Assembly: GCA_903831255.1 (NCBI GenBank) | Contig: CAIKWZ010000034.1 | Location: 1 to 55,392 of the forward strand | DNA: 55,392 bases | Source of the DNA: an uncultured Alphaproteobacteria bacterium | Lineage (GTDB): Bacteria > Pseudomonadota > Alphaproteobacteria > Caulobacterales > Hyphomonadaceae | Direction of reading: 5' to 3' | Shown here: one piece after another, positions 8,667 to 17,008 of the stretch | Numbering within the stretch: the stretch's first letter is position 1 | Layout of the letters: each line of letters opens with the position of its first letter | Notes under the pieces: model-generated | Told to the model about the DNA's origin: nothing | Database searches by the model: none | Seen by the model: only the letters and a program-made list of their open reading frames with translations | Made by a program: the position numbers and the translations under genes

Positions 8667-10178
8667 TCAGGCGTTGCGGCGCATCGCCCTCATGTCAGGC
8701 AGCCCGCTGCCGGTCGTGTCGATGCCCAGCGCATGCGCGATGCCGGAATAGACTTCCTTCTCGACCATGTTGCGGCCCGGATCGGGACGACCGGTTTCCG
8801 GGTCGAAGCCATAGGTCATCAGCGTATCCGGGTTCACTCCGCCCAGGACGCGTCCGCCATTGGCCAGGGGTGAGATGATCAGCGAGCCATTGTTGAGCTC
8901 GTGGCCCGTGCCGAAGGTCATGGCGTTGGCCGGACGGGTCCGGCTGCGGCCGAACTCGGTCGCAAAATAGATCATCGAGTGATCCCAGTAGCTCTTCCCG
9001 TCGGCCAGTTCTTCCGACTTGAGGAGGGTGATCAGCTTGTCGGCGATCTTGAGCTGACGATCCCACATCAGCGCCTGAACCTCGCGGTTGGCGTTGTGGG
9101 AGAAGTCGAACGAGATCGGCGGGTTGAGGATGTCTCCCTCGCCGAGGCCGCCGCGGCCCAGGGTCACACCCTTGCGGAACACCGCTCCGCCCTCAGGTCC
9201 GATCGTCACCGTCACCGAGACGCCGTAGCGCAGAAGCAGGAAGGCCAGCGCGGCCTGGCTTTCCAGGGGGTCGAAGGCGTAGTTCGGGAAGGCGTCGCGC
9301 ACCTTCTGTCCCAGCTCCGAGCCCTTCAGGCCGTGCGCGCCCAGCGGCATTTCCTCGCTGTCCGGGAACAGCATCAGCTTGGTGATCAGGTCTTCAGCCT
9401 CGACCCCGCGCAGAGCGTCCCCGCGGATGCTGGTCCAGTGCTTGATGCGCTTGTTCTCACCGAAGGTTTTGTAGAATTCCGAGGACGGATCGATCTGATC
9501 GTTCCGGAGACGGCGGGCCTTTTCAAACAGGCTGCGGTCAGGCGCGCCCTCGACGCCCTTGTAGCCGTCAAGAGACAGCGGCCAGAGGTTCGGGGTCGGC
9601 GCGCGCTCGCCGTAGACATAAGCCGGCAGGCTGAGATCGGTGCCCTTTTCGGTAAAGCCCGTTCCGTTCACAAGGTGAACGTTGGGGATAGCGTAGCCCT
9701 CGCCATAGGTCATGGCGACGGCTTCCTGAAGGGTGCGTCCGTTCCAGGCCGCGTTGCCGTTGATCGAGCGCTGCTGAGCTACGAAGTGGTTCACGCTGGT
9801 TCCCGTGTGGGTGATCATCATCATGTCCTGTCCGTGCTTGCGCACGAAGCCGGATTGATTGGCCGTGAAGGAGGCGGGGATGGCGCCGATCGTCTTCGAC
9901 TTCAGATCTATCGCCCGGAACTCGCCGATCGTCTGCACGAGGCTGTCAGGATAGGCGTTCAGCACCGAAGCGTTGGCGCTCTCGGATTCGCGAACCGACA
10001 GGAAGCTGTCGATGACGTTCGCTCCGCCGAAGGAGGACAGAACGATCAGGAAGCGCGGCGGCGGCCGGTCCTTCGATCCGTTCGTCTGAGCATGGGCGAG
10101 GCCCGGGGTCAGGGCACCCGCGCCCAGTCCGGCTGCGGTGGTCTTGAGGATCGTCCGGCGTGACCAGTTATTGTTCAT
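8667..10178 (-). CDS. Tat-exported DUF1501-like protein
   Basis: The 503-aa product starts MNNNWSRRTILKTTAAGLGAG, a twin-arginine signal (SRRTILK) with AHA cleavage. The body resembles DUF1501 proteins, which have a sulfatase/alkaline-phosphatase-like fold: FATEFGRSRTRP followed by GTGHELNNG and GGRVLGG parallels the family's EFGR...GRDH...GG..GG. An early HTGTSVNH motif may be part of the putative metal site. Substrate and activity are unknown. A longer in-frame ATG 60 bases upstream would hide the signal and overlap the preceding gene. It is the last gene of a three-gene exported operon. Confidence 0.7.
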   Translation of the reverse strand: MNNNWSRRTILKTTAAGLGAGALTPGLAHAQTNGSKDRPPPRFLIVLSSFGGANVIDSFLSVRESESANASVLNAYPDSLVQTIGEFRAIDLKSKTIGAIPASFTANQSGFVRKHGQDMMMITHTGTSVNHFVAQQRSINGNAAWNGRTLQEAVAMTYGEGYAIPNVHLVNGTGFTEKGTDLSLPAYVYGERAPTPNLWPLSLDGYKGVEGAPDRSLFEKARRLRNDQIDPSSEFYKTFGENKRIKHWTSIRGDALRGVEAEDLITKLMLFPDSEEMPLGAHGLKGSELGQKVRDAFPNYAFDPLESQAALAFLLLRYGVSVTVTIGPEGGAVFRKGVTLGRGGLGEGDILNPPISFDFSHNANREVQALMWDRQLKIADKLITLLKSEELADGKSYWDHSMIYFATEFGRSRTRPANAMTFGTGHELNNGSLIISPLANGGRVLGGVNPDTLMTYGFDPETGRPDPGRNMVEKEVYSGIAHALGIDTTGSGLPDMRAMRRNA

Positions 10179-10206
10179 GGCGAAGGCCTTCCTTGGCGAA
10201 TTCGGA

Positions 10207-10839
10207 TCAGTAAAAAATGCTTTCAAGCGACGAGGCAAGGGCGAAGCAGCTCAGCGTCACCCAGTCGCTTGCGGCGTCCGGATTGGGCTTGCCCTGTTCC
10301 GTCGCCACGTCCTTGTAGAACCCGACGAGGCGCGCACGCTCAGCCTTTGTCGGATCCCGGTTGAGAAGAACGCCATAGAGCTCGTTCGAAGTCGTCTCCA
10401 TCCAGGCCTTGTCGGGCCGGCCCGACGCCGAGGCGCGGAAGAGCACGGCGGTGGCCGGGTCTTCCCGGTCCATGCGTACACGGGAGGTGCACACATGGAG
10501 GGCTGCCCGGTCGAGGGCGATCGGGGCTGTGAGAGCGGCTTCCTCAAGGGGCGTATTGACCGTCAGGTTGGGGGCCTCAACGCCGCCAAGGACAATCCGG
10601 AAGGCGTCGGAGAAGCAGTCATAGCGACCCAGCTCCCGGCAGACCGTCTCGCGGGGCATGTTGAGCGCCCGGGCGAGGTCGCCAAGATATCGGTCGCCAT
10701 CCTTGAACTTCACCTTCGGGTCGATCGAGGCGACCTGGGCGGGCTCTGACGCCAGTCCTGCGGTGGGAAGAGCCGAACAGCCTGCCAGAAGCATGGCTGC
10801 GACTGACGCTAGTACTGGCAGAGACGAGGTTCGTGTCAT
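10207..10839 (-). CDS. Small lipoprotein of unknown function in DUF1501/cytochrome operon
   Basis: A 210-aa product with a lipoprotein signal ending LLAGC (Cys21). I recognise no family. Visible features are four Cys in the mature protein (CREL, YDCF, HVCT, LSCF) and conserved-looking NRDPTKAERARLVGFYKD, a phrase reminiscent of the helical ends of planctomycete-type DUF1588/DUF1592 proteins. The start ATG 10839 is chosen for the lipobox. It begins 10 bases after the di-haem gene and is followed 28 bases later by the DUF1501-like gene, so the three are probably co-transcribed. Confidence 0.6.
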   Translation of the reverse strand: MTRTSSLPVLASVAAMLLAGCSALPTAGLASEPAQVASIDPKVKFKDGDRYLGDLARALNMPRETVCRELGRYDCFSDAFRIVLGGVEAPNLTVNTPLEEAALTAPIALDRAALHVCTSRVRMDREDPATAVLFRASASGRPDKAWMETTSNELYGVLLNRDPTKAERARLVGFYKDVATEQGKPNPDAASDWVTLSCFALASSLESIFY

Positions 10840-10849
10840 GTCATCGTCC

Positions 10850-12355
10850 TCAGGGGCGGCCATAGGCTGTGGTGAGCACGAGATCGTGGAGCATCGGCTC
10901 CACGCGGTAATTGTAACGCGCCGGATCTTTCAGGCCGCGCCAGAGGCGGGAGAACTCCTCCTCGTCCTGGATTTCCGGCTCCCGACCCACGAGGACCTTC
11001 CAGTAGTCGCGCACGACGTTCATCGCGAACGGGTCGCTGTTGGCGGCGACATCCGCCCATTCGACGAGGTCTTTCACCGGCTTTCCGAGAATGATCCCGC
11101 TTTTCGGCGCGTTGACCACAGCGGGTCCATCGCCGCGGATATAGGCCTTCAGACGATCGTCGTCATAGGTGTAGCCTCCGCCGATGCCGTTATAGCGGGT
11201 GAAGGGGTAGGTGAGGGGGTCGAGCGTCGTATGACACACGGCGCATTCGGCCGCCTTGACGCCCTTGCTGTCATAGTCATGCGGTTCGTCGGATACAGGC
11301 AGCAGACCCTGCATCTTGGCGATGTCCCAGCCGAGATAGGCGCGGTAAGCCTGCGCAGCAGTGGTGCGCGGGATGGCGGTGAACATTGTGTTCGAGGCTG
11401 CAAACCAGCGCGTCGTGATCAGACCGGCTCGCTTCTCGGCGGGCACGGGCTGCCTGGTGGCTCGTCCCCGCTTGCTGACCTCAACTTCCGGGATCATCTC
11501 GAGGGCGACAGGGTCGTCAGTCACACGGCGAACAAAGTACTGAGCCTTGAGGACGTCGCGGACATCCCGATCGCCGCTGTTCGCCCAGGTGAAGAGGTTG
11601 TAATCGTCATCGTAGTCGGCGAGCGGGACCGGTCCTGCTCCCTCTCCCGATTTGATCACCGACGCCGGACGGATTTTGGCGTTCGCGAGGTTCCAGACCA
11701 CGCCGTTGGTTCCCAGCCAGTATTTCGAGACCAGGCAGCGATCGAGCGCGTCTCCAAGAGCCGCCTTCTGGGCCGCCTCGCCTTTGATTTTACGGAAGGC
11801 TTCAGCTTCCGCCCGGTTCGGCGAGCGCCCGCAGAAATCGAGACTGATTTTCCGGAAGGCGTAGTTGGGGTCATAGCCGCACACATTCCAGCGCCCGTCT
11901 CCGGCCTTCGAGGCCTGACCAGGCGCGCACGCCAGAACCTTAGGGAAGCTGTCGGCGCTCGCCAGACGGGTGCCCGCGCGGATTTCCGAGAGGTTCGAGA
12001 AGCCATCCTCGTCGGCATCGAGACCTTCAATCATCTTCAGGGCGCTCGGCAGGGCGCTCACAAAAGCCTGATCGCTCAGAGGCCGGGCTGTTCCCGGGGC
12101 GAGGCGCTCACTCAGCTGGGTCCCGAAAGCGTTCCGGGCCGGAGCGGTCGTGTGGCAGGTCGCACATTCGGTAAATCCCGTCGCGCAGGACTTTGAGTCC
12201 GGGTAGGTCTGACAGAAGGCTGCCGGCGCAGGCGGTTTCGCACTCGCCAAGGGCGCCCACACCGCGCCCGCACCCAGACCGCCGACGGCCAGAGCCAGGC
12301 TCGCCAGAAGCCGTCCGAACGAGCGATCGCCGCCAAGAGAGGTCATGTTCACCAT
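10850..12355 (-). CDS. Exported di-haem CxxCH protein with calcium-binding loop
   Basis: A 501-aa exported protein. From ATG 12355, which has AGGA eight bases upstream, residues 1-40 form a Sec signal. Two haem c motifs follow: CATCH at 64-68 and CAVCH at 371-375. A DADEDGFSN loop (113-121) looks like an EF-hand or thrombospondin type 3 calcium site. The middle contains LDFCGRSPNRAEAEAF, similar to the helical repeats of DUF1588/DUF1592-type cytochromes that occur beside DUF1501 proteins. It is the first gene of the operon. A periplasmic electron-transfer or oxidative role with its partners is inferred; the substrate is unknown. Confidence 0.68.
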   Translation of the reverse strand: MVNMTSLGGDRSFGRLLASLALAVGGLGAGAVWAPLASAKPPAPAAFCQTYPDSKSCATGFTECATCHTTAPARNAFGTQLSERLAPGTARPLSDQAFVSALPSALKMIEGLDADEDGFSNLSEIRAGTRLASADSFPKVLACAPGQASKAGDGRWNVCGYDPNYAFRKISLDFCGRSPNRAEAEAFRKIKGEAAQKAALGDALDRCLVSKYWLGTNGVVWNLANAKIRPASVIKSGEGAGPVPLADYDDDYNLFTWANSGDRDVRDVLKAQYFVRRVTDDPVALEMIPEVEVSKRGRATRQPVPAEKRAGLITTRWFAASNTMFTAIPRTTAAQAYRAYLGWDIAKMQGLLPVSDEPHDYDSKGVKAAECAVCHTTLDPLTYPFTRYNGIGGGYTYDDDRLKAYIRGDGPAVVNAPKSGIILGKPVKDLVEWADVAANSDPFAMNVVRDYWKVLVGREPEIQDEEEFSRLWRGLKDPARYNYRVEPMLHDLVLTTAYGRP

Positions 12356-12659
12356 CCGTTTTGTCCTATCCCGGGCCAGGCTAAAGCGTGCACTCGACTG
12401 CAGACCCCGCCCGCCCACGAACCCTGATTTCACCTGCCCAGTACGTCGACAAGCGAGATTCGGGTCACTGCCGTCATCGCTAGTCCTTCCCGAGGTTAGA
12501 CGCCAATCAACTAATCGCGCGTGAAGGGGATTTCACTGATCCGGCTCAATCCGGACGATCAGACGCCCGGTGGGAGCGGTCTGAGACGAAACGCCCCGGG
12601 CCCCCCATCTGGACGCTTCCATTGTCTTTGCCCTAGCGTCACGTCTGTGGAGTGACAAA

Positions 12660-13097
12660 ATGATCCGCCCTCGCCGAATGGTCGGCCGTCTCCTCAGAGT
12701 TCGACGCGCCCCGGGCCTCGCGGGCCTGGCGCTCATGGCGTTGTTGTTCCGCGCGATGCTTCCCCCTGGGTTCATGGTGGTCGCTTCGGAGGATCCGAGG
12801 GCGCTCATCGCGATGACCATGTGTTCGGGCGTGATGTCCGAGCTCGCCTCCGAAATTGCGCCTGACCCGACGTCAGGCGCCTCGACCGCCGATGGACAGG
12901 AGGGACATGCGTCGATCGAATCGCATCCCTGCGCTGTCTCCGGTCTCGCGGTTCTGGCGCTGCCCGAGATTTCCGCAGACCTGGGCGTTGCGCTCGCTGT
13001 CGAGACCTCTCGTAAGCGGTTCCCCGATGCGCCTGCGCCCGGCCGGGGTCTGGCCGCTCCCCCGCCTCCGGCGACCGGTCCTCCCGTCCTGATCTGA
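12660..13097 (+). CDS. DUF2946-like small membrane/exported protein
   Basis: A 145-aa protein with an N-terminal hydrophobic segment (GLAGLALMALLFRAMLPPGF). The RAMLPPGFM phrase, a Cys near MTMCSG, a later HPCAV and a Pro-rich end (PPPATGPPVLI) match the general plan of DUF2946 proteins. Those are often encoded next to TonB-dependent metal receptors, notably copper-linked ones. Here it is 74 bases upstream of a TonB receptor gene on the same strand. Function is unknown; a metal-handling role is inferred from context. Confidence 0.65.
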   Translation: MIRPRRMVGRLLRVRRAPGLAGLALMALLFRAMLPPGFMVVASEDPRALIAMTMCSGVMSELASEIAPDPTSGASTADGQEGHASIESHPCAVSGLAVLALPEISADLGVALAVETSRKRFPDAPAPGRGLAAPPPPATGPPVLI

Positions 13098-13171
13098 TCG
13101 ACCCTGTCAGCGCGCTTGCGTTCTGTTGGACGTGGGCGCTTGCGGTTCCGTCTTTTCAGGACAAATCCTCC

Positions 13172-15514
13172 ATGTTGATGCTTTCCTTGCGCGCCGCTGT
13201 GTCGGCGCCCGCGCTCGCCGTCGCGAGCCTTGCGGCGTTTCCCGCTTTCGCGGCGCCTGTTCCCAACGCCGCCATTGCGGCATCGGCCTCTCCCGACGAG
13301 CAGCTGGATGCTTCCAATGCCGATGCGCCTGCCTCCGAACGTGTGATCGTCGTGGGTCAGGGGGATGCTCCCATGACCGTCGTCCCACGCGGTCTGTCCG
13401 TGTCTCTGGGTGAGGCGCAGTTTGAAGCGGTCAACGCCGTCAATGTCGAAGATCTTATGAAGTATGCTCCGAACTTCTTCGTTCGGAAGCGCTTCGCCGG
13501 GGATGATAACGCCGTTGTCGCTCTCAGAGGGGCCAACACCATTCAGAGCGCCCGCACCATCGTGATGGTCGATGGATTCCTGGTCTCTAATTTCCTTGGC
13601 AATCGTTGGGACTTTCCCCCGAAGTGGAATGTCGTCGGGCCCAACGAGGTCCAGCAGTTCGACATTGTCTATGGTCCCTATTCCGCCCGCTATGGCGGAA
13701 ACTCGATGGGCGGCGTCGTCTCCGTGACCACGGAGGCGCCTCAGAGCTCGGGCGCCTTCCTTGCGGCGCAAAGTCTGATCATGCCGTTCGAAGAGTACGG
13801 GTTCGACGAAACCTTCACCGGTTACAGTGTGGAGGGAGGGGCGAACTGGGCTCCCAAGGACAGTCCCCTGCGGATCCGGGCCGGGTTTCGCCGGTTCGAG
13901 AACACCGGTCAGTCCATGACCTATACTCTTCTGTCGCCGGCGACCGGGACGACGCCAGCGACGGATATTGTCGGCGCCTTTACCGATCCGACACAGAGCG
14001 GACCCGTATTCGGCGCCGCCTCTCCTCCCGATGTGATCCAGACGCAGGTCCGTCTGCGCGCAAGTCTTGACCTCACTGACGCCTGGATGGCCGAGGGTCT
14101 CTTCTTTGCCTGGGATACCGAGCAGGCTCTGACCGACGCCCGTTCCTTTCTGACAACCCCGAGCGGCGCCGCGGTCGGTCAGGGCCGCGTGCGGTCTGAC
14201 GGCCGGGTGTGGAACGCAAGCGGACTGTCCTTCTCCCGTTTCGATCGTACCGAGTATCTCGCCGCCCTGCGGCTGGTGGGAGAGCTTGCCGGGTGGGATG
14301 TCCGCGCCAATCTCTCCCGATACTGGATCGCAGACTGGGAGACGCGCCAGTCCACCGGCTGGACGACCGGTCTCACCAACGGGGCAGGCACGCAGCAGGT
14401 GCAGGATGAGCCTGGCTGGTGGGCGCTTGATGCCGGAGTTGAAGGCGCTTTTGGCGTTCATACGCTTGCATTTGGACTGAACGCCAGTCTTTACGAGACC
14501 GCTCAGGACACCTTCTCCGTCACCTCCTGGCGAGATGCGGGAGCCCCCACGTTTTCATCCGCAACGGGCGGGAAGACCCGGACCTGGGGCGTTTACGCCG
14601 AGGACGCCATTGATCTCTCGACCCGTGTCTCGATGACGCTTGGCGTCCGCTATGACAGCTGGAAAGCCTTTGACGGGTCGATCTCGCGCAAACCGACGAC
14701 GACGGCCCGCATCGACGCCTTTTATCCCGAGAGAACGAAATCCTCGCTCAGCCCGAAGATCTCCATACTCGGAGATCTCTCCGAAACCCTCAGCGCCCAG
14801 CTCTCCCTGGGCTCGGCAGTGCGTTTCCCGACGGTTGGAGAACTTTTCCAGGGACGCATTGACGAGATCACCCAGCAGATTGATCCCAACAGCTTTGATC
14901 CGAACCTTCGGCCTGAGGTGTCTGCCGATCTCAACTTCATTCTGCGCCAGGACCTCTCCAGGGGGCGGCTTACCGCGTCGGTGTTCGCTCAGGAGATCGA
15001 GGATGCGGTGTTTTCCTTCCAGGGTCTGAACGCCTTCGGAAATGTGGTGTCGAGCTACAAGAACATCGATCTTGTCAGGCAGTACGGGGTCGAGCTGATC
15101 GCAGAGCTCGAGGATGTGGCGATCGAGGGCCTCGACGTCGATATCAGTGCGACCTGGATGGACGCCCGAACCGTCCGCAATCCTTCGGCGCCAGCGGCGG
15201 AAGACCAGATGTTTCCGCGGATCCCGGAATGGCGCGTCAGCGGCTCAGCCCGCTACGACCTGTCCCCGTCGCTGAAAGCCTCTCTCGGCTGGCGCTACGC
15301 CTCACGGCCAAACTCGGATCTGTTCGGCCTCGTGAGGGGAGACGCCTATGGTTATCAGAGCGAGTATCTGATCGTTGACGCACGGGTGAACTGGGATGCG
15401 ACCGAGGCGGTCCGGTTCAGCTTCGGCATTGATAATCTCAACAACGACAAAGCCTATGTCGCCCATCCCCTGCCTCAGCGGACATTCATTCTGGAAGCGA
15501 GGTGGCGGCGATGA
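13172..15514 (+). CDS. TonB-dependent outer-membrane receptor
   Basis: A 780-aa receptor with a signal peptide (cleavage near AFA, residue 27), a TonB-box-like ERVIVVGQG (56-64), a plug domain containing LRGANTIQSARTIVMVDG and YGPYSARYGGNSMGGVV, and a long beta-barrel ending RTFILEARWRR, with the terminal aromatic pattern of outer-membrane proteins. It imports a scarce ligand using TonB energy. Flanking DUF2946 and PepSY-type proteins suggest a metal or metal chelate, but the ligand cannot be read from sequence. The stop overlaps the next start as ATGA. Confidence 0.92.
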   Translation: MLMLSLRAAVSAPALAVASLAAFPAFAAPVPNAAIAASASPDEQLDASNADAPASERVIVVGQGDAPMTVVPRGLSVSLGEAQFEAVNAVNVEDLMKYAPNFFVRKRFAGDDNAVVALRGANTIQSARTIVMVDGFLVSNFLGNRWDFPPKWNVVGPNEVQQFDIVYGPYSARYGGNSMGGVVSVTTEAPQSSGAFLAAQSLIMPFEEYGFDETFTGYSVEGGANWAPKDSPLRIRAGFRRFENTGQSMTYTLLSPATGTTPATDIVGAFTDPTQSGPVFGAASPPDVIQTQVRLRASLDLTDAWMAEGLFFAWDTEQALTDARSFLTTPSGAAVGQGRVRSDGRVWNASGLSFSRFDRTEYLAALRLVGELAGWDVRANLSRYWIADWETRQSTGWTTGLTNGAGTQQVQDEPGWWALDAGVEGAFGVHTLAFGLNASLYETAQDTFSVTSWRDAGAPTFSSATGGKTRTWGVYAEDAIDLSTRVSMTLGVRYDSWKAFDGSISRKPTTTARIDAFYPERTKSSLSPKISILGDLSETLSAQLSLGSAVRFPTVGELFQGRIDEITQQIDPNSFDPNLRPEVSADLNFILRQDLSRGRLTASVFAQEIEDAVFSFQGLNAFGNVVSSYKNIDLVRQYGVELIAELEDVAIEGLDVDISATWMDARTVRNPSAPAAEDQMFPRIPEWRVSGSARYDLSPSLKASLGWRYASRPNSDLFGLVRGDAYGYQSEYLIVDARVNWDATEAVRFSFGIDNLNNDKAYVAHPLPQRTFILEARWRR

Positions 15515-16866
15515 ACGGCATGGCTTCTTCATCCAGCCCATCTCAGGAGACGGCCGCTCGCGGCCGTCTCTACCGGATGATCTGGCGCTGGCATTTCTAT
15601 GCAGGGCTGTTCTGTCTTCCCTTCATTATCATTCTGGCCTGCAGCGGGTCGGTCTATCTTTTCCGCCCGCAAATCGAGGCGTGGATCGATCGCGATTATC
15701 TGTCTCTCCAGAGGACAGGTCAGGCGGCAAGCGCTGACCAGCTGGCGGCCGCCGCCCTCGATGCGGTTCCGGGATCAAAACTCGCCGCCATCATTCTGCC
15801 GGAAGGTCCGGATCAGGCGGCGCGCTTTCTGGTGTCGGAAAACGGGGCGAGGGTGCGCGTCTATGTTCATCCCGATACCCTTGAAATCCTCAAAACCGTT
15901 CCCGAAGACGGACGCTTCGAGCGTCTTTTGTTCCGACTTCACGGCGAGCTTCTGATGGGCGATGGCGGCTCGATTCTCGTCGAACTCGCGGCGAGCTGGG
16001 CGATCGTGATGGTGCTCAGCGGTCTCTATCTGTGGTGGCCGAGAGGAGCGAAGGGGGCGGCAGGCGTCCTTTATCCCCGTCTGGGGCAGGGGGCCGCCCG
16101 GTTCTGGCGCGATCTGCATGCGGTCACCGGCGTCTGGATCTCCGGGTTCGCCCTGTTTCTGCTCGTGACGGGTCTGCCCTGGGCCACGGTGTGGGGCGGG
16201 GCATTCAAGCAGTTACGCGTAGCGACGGGCACGGCGGCTGTCGTGCAGGACTGGTCGACGTCGGCGGCTGATGAACATGCCGCTCATCGTCGTCAGGAGG
16301 CTGACGCGAAGGTCGCCTCAGCTGGGAGCGCGTCTATGGAGGACATTGTTCTCGTCGCCCGATCTCTCGAGCTCGCGCCGCCCGTTCTGCTGTCGCCGCC
16401 GATGCGCTCGGATCCCTACTGGTGGGCCAAGTCGAATGCGCAGAACCGCCCCCTGCGTGCGGACGTCGCCCTGTCGCCAGACACGGGGCAGATCGTCAGT
16501 CGTCAGGACTTCGCGGATCGGCATGTCATTGACCAGATCGTCGGGTTCGGAACCGCGGCCCATGAAGGCCAGCTCTTCGGGCCCCTGAACCAGGCGCTGG
16601 GCGTTCTGACGGCTCTGGGGCTGTGCGTGTTATGCGTCAGCGCCTTCGTGATGTGGCGACGGCGGGCCCCGTCGGGCGTGCTGGGAGCGCCTCCACCTGT
16701 TCCAGACGCCCGGATTGGCGCCGGACTGAGCGGACTGATCATTCTTTGCGGGATCCTGCTTCCCGTTCTGGGCGCATGTCTCATCGTCATCGCTCTCATC
16801 GAGCGCCTCGTTCTGGTCCGTCTTCCCGCGGTGCGTCGCTGGCTCGGCCTGCCGGAAGCGGTCTGA
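15511..16866 (+). CDS. PepSY-associated transmembrane protein
   Basis: A 451-aa inner-membrane protein of the PepSY-TM family. Hydrophobic segments include GLFCLPFIIILACSGSVYLF, VELAASWAIVMVLSGLYLWW, WISGFALFLLVTGLPWATVW and two more near the C-terminus. Conserved family features are RWHFYAGLF at the start, LHGELLMG in the first periplasmic PepSY part, and DLHAVTGVW. Such proteins accompany TonB receptors for siderophores or metals, and some work as reductases releasing iron. A His-rich loop (DEHAAHRRQ) fits metal handling. The start is ATG 15511, coupled to the receptor stop. Confidence 0.88.
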   Translation: MNGMASSSSPSQETAARGRLYRMIWRWHFYAGLFCLPFIIILACSGSVYLFRPQIEAWIDRDYLSLQRTGQAASADQLAAAALDAVPGSKLAAIILPEGPDQAARFLVSENGARVRVYVHPDTLEILKTVPEDGRFERLLFRLHGELLMGDGGSILVELAASWAIVMVLSGLYLWWPRGAKGAAGVLYPRLGQGAARFWRDLHAVTGVWISGFALFLLVTGLPWATVWGGAFKQLRVATGTAAVVQDWSTSAADEHAAHRRQEADAKVASAGSASMEDIVLVARSLELAPPVLLSPPMRSDPYWWAKSNAQNRPLRADVALSPDTGQIVSRQDFADRHVIDQIVGFGTAAHEGQLFGPLNQALGVLTALGLCVLCVSAFVMWRRRAPSGVLGAPPPVPDARIGAGLSGLIILCGILLPVLGACLIVIALIERLVLVRLPAVRRWLGLPEAV

Positions 16867-16884
16867 CTTTGAATCTTGATCAGG

Positions 16885-16925
16885 CTGGCCCCGTATCTCG
16901 CTGATAAAGCGGATCACGGGGCCAG
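16885..16925. terminator. Long hairpin between convergent genes (GATAA loop)
   Basis: CTGGCCCCGT at 16885-16894 pairs perfectly with 16916-16925. The inner part continues as an imperfect stem ending CGCT-GATAA-AGCG. A second small hairpin (GGCGC/GCGCC, 16930-16943) follows. The position between the PepSY gene and the phosphatase gene, which converge, suggests a bidirectional terminator, though no T-run is present. Confidence 0.5.
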
Positions 16926-17008
16926 AACCGGCGCGTCTGCGCCTCTTACAGCGCAGGGTTCGGTCCTGATTGCAGACACGAGGCCTCACGGACTGGCGCA
17001 GGAAATCC

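Noticed and set aside
8901-10163. 420-aa plus-strand frame opposite the DUF1501-like gene
   Set aside because: The minus strand has a Tat signal and family motifs; the plus frame has no recognisable domain.
12533-14461. 642-aa minus-strand open frame
   Set aside because: It lies opposite the TonB receptor and DUF2946 genes, has no family motif and is Arg/Gly-rich as expected for an antisense frame in GC-rich DNA.
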